From contig NZ_ATVL01000007.1 in NCBI RefSeq assembly GCF_000420705.1, positions 806,001-870,000 of the forward strand: a stretch of 64,000 bases of DNA, given 5' to 3'. The DNA is from Hymenobacter norwichensis DSM 15439. GTDB taxonomy: Bacteria; Bacteroidota; Bacteroidia; Cytophagales; Hymenobacteraceae. How positions within the stretch are numbered: the stretch's first letter is position 1; the number at the start of each line of letters is the position of its first letter. The notes beneath the pieces are model-generated. The model saw only the letters and a program-made list of their open reading frames with translations, was not told the DNA's origin and did no database searches. This document shows, one piece after another, positions 53,801 to 62,367 of the stretch. A program made the position numbers and the translations under genes.

Positions 53801-54799
53801 TCATAGCGCGTTGATTTCAGTGGTCAGCTCGGCTTCCGTTACGGGCCGGAGCGTGGGGCTGAACTGCTGGTTGGCGGCAATAATGGCCGTTTGCTTGCCG
53901 AAGTACAGCTGGGTGCCTTCTTGGTGCAGCACTACCGCCGTGACGGATTGGCCAACCGGAATAGCACTGGCGTAAAACGTATTGCTCGTTGCGCCACCCA
54001 GGTAAGCACTTAGTACCGAGTTGAGATTGGTAAATACCAGAAAAGAGCGAGTAGTAGCGTTAGTAACCGGCTGCCGCGTCACATTTACCTGCACAGTGGT
54101 GCGGTTGGTGGCCGTCACAAACCGGTCACAATTAATCCAATTGAGTAGGCCCAGGTTAAAGTTGTAGATATTAGGGCTTAGGTTCACCTGGAACCCTACA
54201 ACAGTACCATTGCCAATGGGGCTCATAACTGGAAAGATGCGGCTGGAATCCTGCTGCGTCTGCGTATTTATCTGGCTCCATGAGCCCACCTGAGTGCGGT
54301 TTGCACTATCAGGTAAGCCCCGAAACAACTGCATGTTGGCGGTGGTGCTCAGCGCCGTTGGAAGGCTGGTCCTGACTACAAGAGAATTGCGGGAAAGCCG
54401 AAGCTGCTGCCCATCCTGCTGAAACGCCACATTGAACATGCCGCCCGATTCCAGCAGTTGCCCGTTGGAGATGGTAGGAGTATTGGTGAAAATCATTTCG
54501 CTGCGCTTGGTTACTTCCTGCACCCGTACTTCCACTGGGCTGCCGGAAAGTGGCCGGCCATCTGGGCGCACCAGGCTAGCGGGTACATAAATTGTGGAGC
54601 CCGCCGCTGTCCGGACCACAGCAGCACTGTTGGGCGTAACGGTGAACTGTTGCACGGGCACGGCATGCTTGGTGAGAGTGGCCGTCAGCACACTGCCGCT
54701 TTCGGTTTCGGTGGCACAATCAATCAAGTCGGCGTCCTTCTTGCAGCTACCAAACAGAGGCAGCGCGCAAAGCAGGGCATAGGCAAGGAAATTCTTCAT
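53801..54799 (-). CDS. Lipoprotein of unknown function downstream of a sigma/envelope-protein pair
   Basis: A 332-residue lipoprotein from ATG 54799 (MKNFLAYALLCALPLFGSC, Cys about residue 19). The mature part is rich in beta-strand patterns: a Thr-rich segment SGSVLTATLTKHAVPVQQF, AAGSTIYVPASLVRPDGRPL, and VEVRVQEVTKRSEMIFTNTP, which recalls carboxypeptidase-regulatory-like or ZU5-like strands. I do not assign a family. It starts 16 bases after the barrel-protein gene and so is very likely the third gene of the sigma operon. Confidence 0.75.
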   Translation of the reverse strand: MKNFLAYALLCALPLFGSCKKDADLIDCATETESGSVLTATLTKHAVPVQQFTVTPNSAAVVRTAAGSTIYVPASLVRPDGRPLSGSPVEVRVQEVTKRSEMIFTNTPTISNGQLLESGGMFNVAFQQDGQQLRLSRNSLVVRTSLPTALSTTANMQLFRGLPDSANRTQVGSWSQINTQTQQDSSRIFPVMSPIGNGTVVGFQVNLSPNIYNFNLGLLNWINCDRFVTATNRTTVQVNVTRQPVTNATTRSFLVFTNLNSVLSAYLGGATSNTFYASAIPVGQSVTAVVLHQEGTQLYFGKQTAIIAANQQFSPTLRPVTEAELTTEINAL

Positions 54800-54815
54800 A
54801 AGTAGGTAGATAGAA

Positions 54816-56363
54816 TTAAGGTTTGAAAGGAAGATCGAAGGAGATTCCACCCTGCACGCCTACGCTCCAAGGGTGGCGTGCGGCCCGCCCAGAGGTAGGA
54901 TCGGTAATAGAGTTGAGGAAGTATTGCGCCTGCGGCCGAAGCGTCAGCCACAGGCCGGGAGCTGCCTGGTAGCCCACAAAAGCACCCGCCGTAAGCGTCA
55001 GATTCAGTTGCCGGAAGCGGCGGGTACTGTCACTAGGCTGCCACTGTTGCTGCTGGCAGTTGCAGGCGCCGCCCTCGGTGGTGCGGGCGCTCAGCAACAG
55101 GGCCGGTGCAACTCCGGCCTGTACGCCGTAGCGCCACCGGGTAGTAGCACCGAGCAGATAGTGTGCTTCCATGGGCACCGTAAGCAAGCGGTAATAGTCG
55201 CGCAAGCGTGTGATAACTAACGGCACAGAATCCGCTTTCTGTAGGCGCAGATACAAGCTGGCGGCTACTTCCGTGTAGCCAACCCCTACCGAAAGCGAAA
55301 GGCGGGGCGTGAGGGTTCGGGCCACCCCAAGTTGCATGCCATAGCCCGCCGCGGGCCGTTCCAGTTGTTCCACGCGCCGCACATTAGCCCCCAGTTTTCG
55401 GTACGATACGGTAGGCCCGCCCAACGCCTGTATGGCCCAATTGGGTTTGATAGGCTGTGGCTGCCGGACTTCCGGAACCAGCACGGCAGTTGGCCTTGGC
55501 AGGGGTAACCCCGGAAGCTGCAAGCGCACCAGCAGCGGCAGCAAGCGGCCCCCAAATAGTGTTGTCTGGTTAGTCGGCAAAGAGCTACTACCGTAGGCCG
55601 CACCTTCACTGCTCAAACCCGCAGTAAGATTTTTTGCTGCTTCTTGCTCCGGATGAGTTTCCTTATTCGTTGGCTCCGCGTAAGTGGTTTCCAGCGAAGC
55701 AGCAGGTATCTGCCGGCGCGTTGGATTTGGATATTGCTTAGGCAATACCACCAACGCAACACCTGCTCGTGCTTTGTGCTGCTTACGGCCCTCGCTAGTT
55801 GTTGACGTAGCTGCTAGGGTAGCGCCCGAGGCTTCCGACTGAGGCTGCGTGGCGCTATCGGGTGCCAGTACCTGCCGTGGTGCTTTTCCAGTAGGGTCAG
55901 TTAGCCGCCCTGCTATAAGGCCGCGGTCCGCCTGCCTACTAGCTGTTGGTGCGGTTTCCTGCGTTGCCACATTAGTACCAGGCTGCGTTTCGGGAGTGGC
56001 TAATGATGGTGCCGCTCCAGTATTGGGCGACAAGCCAGTACTAGGTGCCTGCGCAGCAGCGGATTGGGGGCGGCTTGAACTGCCGCTGGAAACGCTGGCA
56101 TCAGCTTGCGCGCCCGGGGAGACAGTGGCAACAGCAGCCGGCGTACTGATTGGAGTAGGACGCTGAGTACGCGTGCTGATAGTCAAGTAAGACACCGTGC
56201 CCACTAGTAATAGCACTAGCAAAGCGCCTCGCCACCACCGACGACGCCGGTTTGGTACCTGCTGTCGGATACCGGCCCACACCGATTCGGGCGGCGGGCT
56301 GCCGTATTCTTCCAGCTTGCGCCGGAGGTCGTCGTAAAATTCTTTCGATTCGCGTTCAGTCAT
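54816..56363 (-). CDS. Predicted dual-membrane-spanning anti-sigma-like protein with outer-membrane barrel
   Basis: A 515-residue protein with an unusual order of parts. Residues 1-45 are charged and should be cytoplasmic (MTERESKEFYDDLRRKLEEY). A single membrane helix follows at about 46-63 (GALLVLLLVGTVSYLTI). Next comes a low-complexity linker of about 245 residues rich in Ala, Pro, Ser, Thr and Gln. The last 200 residues are an outer-membrane beta-barrel-like domain (NWAIQALGGPTVSY, YGMQLGVARTLTPRLSLSVG, ending GISFDLPFKP). It overlaps the ECF sigma gene by 8 bases. The plan matches the dual membrane-spanning anti-sigma (Dma) type reported in Bacteroides thetaiotaomicron. Binding to the sigma factor is inferred. 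Confidence 0.75.
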   Translation of the reverse strand: MTERESKEFYDDLRRKLEEYGSPPPESVWAGIRQQVPNRRRRWWRGALLVLLLVGTVSYLTISTRTQRPTPISTPAAVATVSPGAQADASVSSGSSSRPQSAAAQAPSTGLSPNTGAAPSLATPETQPGTNVATQETAPTASRQADRGLIAGRLTDPTGKAPRQVLAPDSATQPQSEASGATLAATSTTSEGRKQHKARAGVALVVLPKQYPNPTRRQIPAASLETTYAEPTNKETHPEQEAAKNLTAGLSSEGAAYGSSSLPTNQTTLFGGRLLPLLVRLQLPGLPLPRPTAVLVPEVRQPQPIKPNWAIQALGGPTVSYRKLGANVRRVEQLERPAAGYGMQLGVARTLTPRLSLSVGVGYTEVAASLYLRLQKADSVPLVITRLRDYYRLLTVPMEAHYLLGATTRWRYGVQAGVAPALLLSARTTEGGACNCQQQQWQPSDSTRRFRQLNLTLTAGAFVGYQAAPGLWLTLRPQAQYFLNSITDPTSGRAARHPWSVGVQGGISFDLPFKP

Positions 56364-56910
56364 GGTAAGGAGAACTATTCGCTTGCGCGAGTATTTTATC
56401 CTCTAAGAGGCGGCGGGCCCGGGAAAGCTGCGACTTACTGGTGCCTTCCGAAATGCCCAGCAATTCTCCAATTTCGGCGTGCGTGTAGCCCTCAATGGCG
56501 TAGAGGTTGAGCACGGCCCGGTAGCCTGGAGGCAGGGTATTTATCAGAGCAACCAAGTCATCGGCGGACAGCTGGTCGAATGGCGTGCCATCGGGGTGGT
56601 GCAGCTCGGCAGCCTCGTCGGGTTCCACCTGGGGGCCGCGCAACTGGTGCTGGTGCCAGAGGTTGAGCGAGGTAGTAACGGCAATGCGGCGGGCCCAAGC
56701 CTCGAAAGGGCCTTGTCCCCGAAACTGGTCGAGGCGGGTGAAGATTTTCACAAACGTGAGTTGTAAAGCGTCTTCAGCTTCTGCCCTAGATGGGCAGTAG
56801 CGCAGGCACACCCCCATCAGTCGGTACGCTAGCTGGTCGTAGAGGGCCCGTTGGGCCGAAGGGCGCCCCCGCCGACAGCCTTCCAGAACAGCATCAAGAG
56901 TGTGGGCCAT
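56356..56910 (-). CDS. ECF RNA polymerase sigma factor
   Basis: A 184-residue sigma-70 family factor; ATG 56910 (MAHTLDAVLEGCRRG) is preferred over a TTG two codons earlier. Region 2 lies at about 20-90 (CPSRAEAEDALQLTFVKIFT and FRGQGPFEAWARRIAVTT), and region 4 at about 120-172 with the helix-turn-helix in THAEIGELLGISEGTSKSQL. It is the first gene of a three-gene operon with the barrel protein (8-base overlap) and the lipoprotein. The overlap suggests translational coupling and matched amounts of sigma and its controller. Confidence 0.92.
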   Translation of the reverse strand: MAHTLDAVLEGCRRGRPSAQRALYDQLAYRLMGVCLRYCPSRAEAEDALQLTFVKIFTRLDQFRGQGPFEAWARRIAVTTSLNLWHQHQLRGPQVEPDEAAELHHPDGTPFDQLSADDLVALINTLPPGYRAVLNLYAIEGYTHAEIGELLGISEGTSKSQLSRARRLLEDKILAQANSSPYHD

Positions 56911-57127
56911 CGGCAACCTGGATAGAGAAATAAAGATGTAATCCGCTAGCGTTCTGCACCCATGACCGGCCCCGGCCCAGTAGCGTTGCGTTGGGTACCA
57001 ACTTTATTTCTAGAGGCTGTAATATAAGCTCTTAGCAAAGGCTGCACCGCGCCAAATACAGATGCTGCCGGCAATTTCCAGCTTCGCCACTACCTTAATG
57101 GCTTGCCACCTGAATCTTTGCTTTGCC

Positions 57128-57925
57128 ATGACTTTCCCTATCTACCAAATCGACGCCTTTTCCGACCGGCCTTTTGCTGGCAACCCTGCCGCGGTGTGTC
57201 CGCTGCCCGAGTGGCTGCCCGCCGAAACCATGCAGGCCATTGCCGCCGAAAACAACCTCGCCGAAACCGCCTTTTTTGTACCCAAAACCGGCCACGAGTA
57301 TGAAATACGATGGTTTACGCCCGCCGTGGAGGTAGAACTGTGCGGCCACGCCACGCTGGCCTCGGCGCACGTGCTATACCAGCATCTGGGCTTTGAAGGG
57401 CCGGAAATCGTGTTTCAGTCGGCCAGTGGCCCGCTGCGGGTGCTGCGCGAAACCAACGGCCGCCTTACCCTGGATTTCCCGAGCCGCCCGCCCCAGTTGC
57501 TGACCTCGCACCCCAACGGCCTACTCGACGGCTTGGGCGCTACGCCGCTGCAAGTGCTAGCCGGCCCCGATCTAATTGTGTTGTTTGCCACTGAGGCCGA
57601 AGTGAGCGCCATTCAGCCCAACCAGGCGCAGCTGGCGCAGGTGGAGTACCGCGGCGTAGTAGTTACGGCGCCGGCTGCTGATGCAGAAACCGATTTTGTA
57701 TCTCGTTTTTTCGGTCCGCGGGTGGGCGTGCCCGAAGACCCAGTAACTGGCTCAGCACATACCACACTCGTGCCGTTTTGGGGGGCGAAGCTCGGCAAAA
57801 CTACCCTCAAGGCCCGGCAAGTATCGGCGCGGGGTGGCGAGCTGTGGTGCGAATTGCGCGGCGAGCGGGTACTCATCAGTGGCTACGCCGTCACGTATCT
57901 GCGCGGCGAAATTGAGGTGGGGTAG
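57128..57925 (+). CDS. PhzF-family isomerase/epimerase
   Basis: A 265-residue protein of the PhzF/diaminopimelate-epimerase fold. ATG 57128 gives MTFPIYQIDAFSDRPFAGNP, the family start. The general acid-base is E46 in ENNLAETAFF; the second half has FFGPRVGVPEDPVTGSAHTT, the matching signature. In phenazine makers PhzF isomerises an anthranilate-type acid, but most relatives have unknown roles and no other phenazine gene is here. It is the first gene of a tight five-gene set, 4 bases before the next. Confidence 0.88.
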   Translation: MTFPIYQIDAFSDRPFAGNPAAVCPLPEWLPAETMQAIAAENNLAETAFFVPKTGHEYEIRWFTPAVEVELCGHATLASAHVLYQHLGFEGPEIVFQSASGPLRVLRETNGRLTLDFPSRPPQLLTSHPNGLLDGLGATPLQVLAGPDLIVLFATEAEVSAIQPNQAQLAQVEYRGVVVTAPAADAETDFVSRFFGPRVGVPEDPVTGSAHTTLVPFWGAKLGKTTLKARQVSARGGELWCELRGERVLISGYAVTYLRGEIEVG

Positions 57926-57929
57926 CGCA

Positions 57930-58319
57930 ATGCAAAAGTATATCGTTCAACACTTCCTGCGCTATAGTATAGCCCTGGTATGGCTGATCAACGGTCTACT
58001 ATGCAAGGTGCTGTATCTGGTGCCCCGCCATGAAGCCATTGTAGCGCGCATACTTGGCCCTGCCTATGCTGGTCCGCTCACACGGCTGATTGGCGTGGCA
58101 GAAATAGTGATGGCCCTGTGGGTACTTAGCGGGCGTTGGGTAAAGCTTAACGTGGCCATTCAAATAGCCTTGGTGCTAGGAATGAATATGCTGGAGTTCT
58201 TGCTAGCTGCCGATCTATTGCTGTGGCACGAGTTCAATCTGGTTTTCGCGGGCTTGTTTGGGCTTGTGCTATATTACTACGGTTTTAGGCTACACCCGAA
58301 TTCCAATTCCACCTGGTAG
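57930..58319 (+). CDS. DoxX-like small membrane protein
   Basis: A 129-residue protein from ATG 57930 (MQKYIVQHFLRYSIALVWLI), with four predicted membrane helices and LVPRHEAIVARILGP plus RLIGVAEIVMALWVLSGRW, typical of the DoxX-like/DUF4345-type group. Function in this group is poorly known; some members are linked to thiosulfate or thiol metabolism. It starts 4 bases after phzF stops and ends one base before the DUF2071 gene. Confidence 0.75.
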   Translation: MQKYIVQHFLRYSIALVWLINGLLCKVLYLVPRHEAIVARILGPAYAGPLTRLIGVAEIVMALWVLSGRWVKLNVAIQIALVLGMNMLEFLLAADLLLWHEFNLVFAGLFGLVLYYYGFRLHPNSNSTW

Positions 58320-58320
58320 C

Positions 58321-59058
58321 ATGGCTTGGCTAGCACATCATCCATTTGGCGTAGAGGCACATTTGGCCCGCACCACGGTCGTTACGTTTGCTGTGCCCGC
58401 CACCGAGTTGCAGTCCTTGATTCCGGAATGCCTGACGCTGGATACCCTGGATGGTACCTGGGGCTTTGTAGCCGTGGCAATGGTGCAAACCAACGCGTTG
58501 CGCCCGCAAGGACTACCGGCGTGGCTTGGCAACGATTTTTTTCTGATTGGCTACCGGGTATTCGTGCGCTACACCACGGCAACTGGTAAGCGGCTCCGCG
58601 GACTTTACATCCTCAAATCGGAAACCGACAGCTTGAAAATGCAGTTGCTAGGTACGTTGTTTACTAGCTACCACTACAATACTATTGACGTCCGATATTC
58701 CGCTTCAGCAAACCACTTTGCCTTTGAATCTCAGAAGGCAGAATTAATTGTTAGCGTTGAAATACCCCCAACGGAGCCAGCATTGCCGATTGGGTCGCCG
58801 TTTGCTACTTGGCAGCAGGCCCGGCGTTTTGCTGGCCCGTTACCGTTTACCTTCTCGTATCAGCCGGCCAAGCAACTAGTGCGGATTGTAGAAGGAGTGC
58901 GGGAAGAGTGGCGTCCGGTGCCAGTGCAAGTACACCAGGCACAGGTCGGATTTATCAAGCAGTTGCACTTCAGCGACGTACGGTTGGCCAGTGCCTTCAC
59001 AATGGCTAACGTACCGTATAGCTGGAAAAAGGGCCGCACTGAACTCTGGCACGCGTGA
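58321..59058 (+). CDS. DUF2071 (YqjF-like) protein
   Basis: A 245-residue soluble protein starting at ATG 58321 (MAWLAHHPFGVEAHLARTTV). It matches DUF2071/YqjF-type acetoacetate-decarboxylase-like proteins in general plan, with FAVPATELQSLIPECLTLD, GNDFFLIGYRVFVRY, LYILKSETDS and the ending VPYSWKKGRTELW. No catalytic role is proven for the family. Its stop overlaps the GTG start of the next gene, so the two are translationally coupled. Confidence 0.78.
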   Translation: MAWLAHHPFGVEAHLARTTVVTFAVPATELQSLIPECLTLDTLDGTWGFVAVAMVQTNALRPQGLPAWLGNDFFLIGYRVFVRYTTATGKRLRGLYILKSETDSLKMQLLGTLFTSYHYNTIDVRYSASANHFAFESQKAELIVSVEIPPTEPALPIGSPFATWQQARRFAGPLPFTFSYQPAKQLVRIVEGVREEWRPVPVQVHQAQVGFIKQLHFSDVRLASAFTMANVPYSWKKGRTELWHA

Positions 59059-59792
59059 GAAAACTAGGCCAGGGCGTCTGGAACATCGTTCGATTCAACT
59101 GGCACTTCTATGTAGTGGCTGGTGCGGTAGTGCTTTTGCTATGCATTGTGGGTATTTACGGCAATGCGGGTTTGCAACCGTACGCCTACGGGTTAAGCTT
59201 TCTGGTAGCCGCTCCTACCATCGTGTCACTGCTGGTTTCCTGCTACGTGTATGACACGCCAAAGCTCTATAGCTTGGCTTGGATGAGCCCCCAATGGCTG
59301 CCTAACCAAGGAACAGTGGTAAATATTCATGCTGGATTCGATGAAACCAGTGCTTTGCTACAGCACCACTTTGCTGATGCAAAGCTAGTAGTGCTCGATT
59401 TCTACAACCCAACCGAGCATACGGAAGTCTCGATTCGGCGTGCCCGGGCGGCGTATCCTGCATTTCCGGGCACGCAGCAGGTGCGCCCTCAGGCCCTACC
59501 TATTCCTACCGCAAGTGCCGACTTAGTGGTTGTGATGCTGGCTGCGCACGAGATACGCCAGCCCACGCAACGGCTTGCCTTTTTCAACGAAATACGCCGA
59601 ATTCTGCGTCCGCAAGGAAGAGTGTTAGTAGTCGAGCATCTGCGCGACCCGGCAAATTTCCTGGCTTACACAATTGGGTTCCTGCATTTCTATTCCCGCT
59701 CAATATGGCAAGGCGTATTCCGGGCGGCCGGGTTACACCTGGAGGAAGAAAAGAAAATAACCCCCTTCGTATCTGCTTTTATACTTCGGTAA
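59055..59792 (+). CDS. Membrane-anchored class I SAM methyltransferase-like protein
   Basis: A 245-residue protein starting with GTG at 59055, inside the GTGA overlap with the preceding stop. Two N-terminal membrane helices (about 15-36 and 44-64) precede a Rossmann-like methyltransferase domain: NIHAGFDETSALLQ replaces the usual glycine-rich motif I, VVLDFYNPTEHTEVSIRRAR is motif II, ADLVVVMLAAHEIRQPTQRL and RRILRPQGRVLVVEHLRDP follow. The weak motif I leaves SAM binding uncertain. It should face the cytoplasm at the inner membrane; substrate unknown. Confidence 0.75.
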   Translation: MRKLGQGVWNIVRFNWHFYVVAGAVVLLLCIVGIYGNAGLQPYAYGLSFLVAAPTIVSLLVSCYVYDTPKLYSLAWMSPQWLPNQGTVVNIHAGFDETSALLQHHFADAKLVVLDFYNPTEHTEVSIRRARAAYPAFPGTQQVRPQALPIPTASADLVVVMLAAHEIRQPTQRLAFFNEIRRILRPQGRVLVVEHLRDPANFLAYTIGFLHFYSRSIWQGVFRAAGLHLEEEKKITPFVSAFILR

Positions 59793-60188
59793 ATGGAACT
59801 GCAACTCAAGGTTATTGGCGGGTTGCTGGTGGTGCTGGCACTACTGCACGCTGGTTTTCCACGCTACTTCGATTGGCCAACTGAATTGAAACCTTTGAGT
59901 TTGATTAACCGGCAAATGATGTACGTGCACACCTTATTCATTGCTCTTGTAGTACTGCTTATGGGGCTGTTGTGCCTGAACTGTGCGTCAGAGTTGGTTG
60001 GAACTTCGCTAGGCCGAAAAGTTGCGTTTGGCTTGGGGCTCTTCTGGCTGGCCCGGTTACTGGTGCAGTTCTTTGGCTACTCCAGTGCCTTGTGGCGTGG
60101 CAAGCGTCTCGAAACCACTATTCACATAAGTTTTTCTTTGCTGTGGACTTACTTAGTGGTTGTCTTCTTCACGGTATACTGGCAATGA
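59793..60188 (+). CDS. Small four-helix membrane protein
   Basis: A 131-residue protein whose ATG directly follows the previous stop (TAAATG). Four membrane helices are predicted (LKVIGGLLVVLALLHAG, LFIALVVLLMGLLCLNC, KVAFGLGLFWLARLLVQFFG, ISFSLLWTYLVVVFFTVYW). I do not recognise a family. It is the last of the five-gene set, ending before a hairpin at 60285-60360. Confidence 0.7.
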   Translation: MELQLKVIGGLLVVLALLHAGFPRYFDWPTELKPLSLINRQMMYVHTLFIALVVLLMGLLCLNCASELVGTSLGRKVAFGLGLFWLARLLVQFFGYSSALWRGKRLETTIHISFSLLWTYLVVVFFTVYWQ

Positions 60189-60284
60189 AAATCGGTGCGC
60201 TTTGAAGGCAGGTTTTTGTGCATCCGGCTCATAGAGTAGTAGCGTAAAGGCAGGCAAGTGGCAACACTATCAAGTATCTGCGAA

Positions 60285-60360
60285 GCCAAAAAGCAGTACG
60301 GTCGTTCTTCAGCTTCTGGGGGTATCCTCAGTGTTGAAGGCCGGCCATACTGCTTTTGGC
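60285..60360. terminator. Hairpin between the five-gene operon and the convergent barrel gene
   Basis: GCCAAAAAGCAGTACGG at 60285-60301 pairs with CCATACTGCTTTTGGC at 60345-60360, one base bulged, around a 43-base loop. The A and T runs inside the stem ends fit a two-way terminator. Confidence 0.7.
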
Positions 60361-60379
60361 GGTGAGTGGCGAGTTTAGG

Positions 60380-61096
60380 TCAGCGCAGCGCTACGCCTAT
60401 CTTGAAGCCCGCCGGAAAGTAAAACCCCTCGTGGCCGTAATTGGAAGAACCGGAGTGGTAGCGGCCACTCATTTTCCAGGAGTCGCCGCGGCTCTGGCTT
60501 TCGCGCCAGCCAAACCCCACGTAGAAGTCCAGAAAAACCGGGCCGGGTGGCAGCGGTGCCTGGTAACCTAGCTGCACGCTGGCGCCGTAGCGGTTGATGG
60601 TTTCGGTGTGGCGGCCGTTGCGCAACTCGTACACGGGCGCCCCGTTCGGGCCTTCCACTACCTTCCAGCCCAGCCCCTCGTGTGACAAAGCAAAGTGCTG
60701 GAACTGCGGCCCGTAGCTGACATACCAGCCCGATGGATAGTCGGTAGAAAATGTAGGGTCTAGGTACAGGCGGTGGTGCACTTGCAGGCCCACGCCGCGC
60801 ACTTGCCGGTTTTGGTCGGGGGAGAAGGGGTTATCAATAGGAGTCTCGCCATTGGGGTTGCCGGTAGGGCCGGCGTAGGCCTGCGCAGTAACGGCGAAAC
60901 TTTGGTTCGGGTGTTGCTTCCAACTTCGCTCTGCTTCCAGCCAATAGCCACTCACCACCACGTATTGGGGCACAGCTTTCACCAGCAACGTCCGGGTAGG
61001 TGGCGTGTTCTGCCCCTGTGCTCCGCCCGCTATGCCAAGTAGCAACGCAGGCAGCAACAGCCACAGGCAACAGTAGCCCGCACGAGTAGTCGGCAT
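60380..61096 (-). CDS. Outer-membrane beta-barrel-like protein of unknown function
   Basis: A 238-residue protein with a Sec signal (about residues 1-29, ending AQGQN). The rest alternates aromatic and polar residues with Gly-rich turns, as in small outer-membrane barrels: VKAVPQYVVVSGYWLEAERS, GWYVSYGPQFQHFAL, RYGASVQLGYQAPL, and the ending FYFPAGFKIGVALR. It could be a DUF3575-like protein, but this is not firm. Its ATG shares one base with the stop of the LVIVD gene (TGATG), so both are one unit. Confidence 0.7.
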   Translation of the reverse strand: MPTTRAGYCCLWLLLPALLLGIAGGAQGQNTPPTRTLLVKAVPQYVVVSGYWLEAERSWKQHPNQSFAVTAQAYAGPTGNPNGETPIDNPFSPDQNRQVRGVGLQVHHRLYLDPTFSTDYPSGWYVSYGPQFQHFALSHEGLGWKVVEGPNGAPVYELRNGRHTETINRYGASVQLGYQAPLPPGPVFLDFYVGFGWRESQSRGDSWKMSGRYHSGSSNYGHEGFYFPAGFKIGVALR

Positions 61097-62367
61097 CAGA
61101 GCTGTGGTGTAATGGGCAACAAGCTCAGCTGCTGGAGCGCGGTGCCGGTGTAGCTATACTGATAAAGCCCTTCGGTGCCAATGGCCAGCAATACGCCGCC
61201 ATTCGGAATTACATCAAACACCTTGACGGGGAAAAACTGGCGCTGGGTGAGGGTGGGGGCCTGGCTGGTGTCAAGCACCTTTAGGCCGTCTTTGTCGCAG
61301 ATAAACAGCTGGTTGCCATCAACACCCAGGCCTTGCGGCCCGGTCATGGGGTAAGTGCGGGCCAGGCGCGGCTGGCTCAGATTAGTTAGATCAATAACCT
61401 GGAGCTGGTTGGTGCCGCCGCCGCACGCCTGGCCGCTGCGTAGCGTTACGTAGGCGTACCGATCGTCTACTACCACCGGGTCGCAGCTTACAGTGTGCTG
61501 ATAGTAGGCGACTTGGCGGGGCGTTTGGGGCACGGCGGCATCGAAGATGTACATGCCGCGCTGGGTGCCCAAAAACAGGTATTGGCCTTTGGGGAAGATG
61601 GTTTCGACGCCGAATTGCAGAGCGAAGTTCGAGCCGGAAGAAGGCTGGGCTGGATCACTCAAATCGAACAGGCGTAGGCTTTGCTCATCCACGGTGTAGA
61701 GCGTTTGCCCCAAAATAGCAAACCGGGCTAAAGAGCCGCCTTTGCCTACCGCGCCGGGCGCGGCCGAAGTGGAAGAAGCGTTGGCCATAAAGATGCGGCC
61801 GTCTCCCCACCACCGGGGGTCCGGGTTGGGGTTGACTGTGTACGGAATCTGCACCTTTTTCCAACCTACCACCACCGAGTTGGCTGGGCGGTTTTCGGGC
61901 AGGGATTCCGGGGGGATGCTGGCCCACCGTACGGGCATTGGCAGCTCGCGGAAGGCGTTGCGTACGCGCCCTCTTATCTGCACGGCTTCGGGGTTGCTGA
62001 TGTCGATGGTTACTAGGTCGGGGCCATTATCGGCGTAGAGCAGGTTGCCTTTCACGGCCAAATCCACGTTGCCGGGAATGCGCAGGAAGCTTATTGGGCG
62101 CGGCTGGGCAGGGTTCTGATTGTCGATGATGTGAATACCCTCGAACCGCTCATTTATAAACAGGTAGCGCCCCAACAGGTATATTTTGCCCGCCTCATGC
62201 ATGGGCCGCGCCGGCAGCGCACTTACCGACTGCTCCAGCACCGTGCGGTCCATGAGCTGTGGGGCGTAGCCTTCGTAATACGCAACGGTGGGGTCTTCTT
62301 TCTTGCCACAAGCCAGCAGCCCCAGCAGCAGTAGCCAACTGAACAGGTAAGTAGATAATTTAGTCAT
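61096..62367 (-). CDS. LVIVD-repeat lipoprotein
   Basis: A 423-residue lipoprotein from ATG 62367 (MTKLSTYLFSWLLLLGLLAC, Cys about residue 20). The mature part has beta-propeller-like LVIVD repeats: FEGIHIIDNQNPAQPRPISF, PDLVTIDISNPEAVQIRG, SLRLFDLSDPAQP, GMYIFDAAVPQTPR, LQVIDLTNLSQPRLARTY and LKVLDTSQ. These repeats occur in surface or periplasmic proteins that bind partners; no enzymatic role is known. It overlaps the barrel gene by one base and likely acts with it. Confidence 0.85.
   Translation of the reverse strand: MTKLSTYLFSWLLLLGLLACGKKEDPTVAYYEGYAPQLMDRTVLEQSVSALPARPMHEAGKIYLLGRYLFINERFEGIHIIDNQNPAQPRPISFLRIPGNVDLAVKGNLLYADNGPDLVTIDISNPEAVQIRGRVRNAFRELPMPVRWASIPPESLPENRPANSVVVGWKKVQIPYTVNPNPDPRWWGDGRIFMANASSTSAAPGAVGKGGSLARFAILGQTLYTVDEQSLRLFDLSDPAQPSSGSNFALQFGVETIFPKGQYLFLGTQRGMYIFDAAVPQTPRQVAYYQHTVSCDPVVVDDRYAYVTLRSGQACGGGTNQLQVIDLTNLSQPRLARTYPMTGPQGLGVDGNQLFICDKDGLKVLDTSQAPTLTQRQFFPVKVFDVIPNGGVLLAIGTEGLYQYSYTGTALQQLSLLPITPQL

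Noticed and set aside
57128..57925. PhzF gene as evidence for phenazine synthesis
   Set aside because: No other phz gene is present, and most PhzF-like proteins are unrelated to phenazines.
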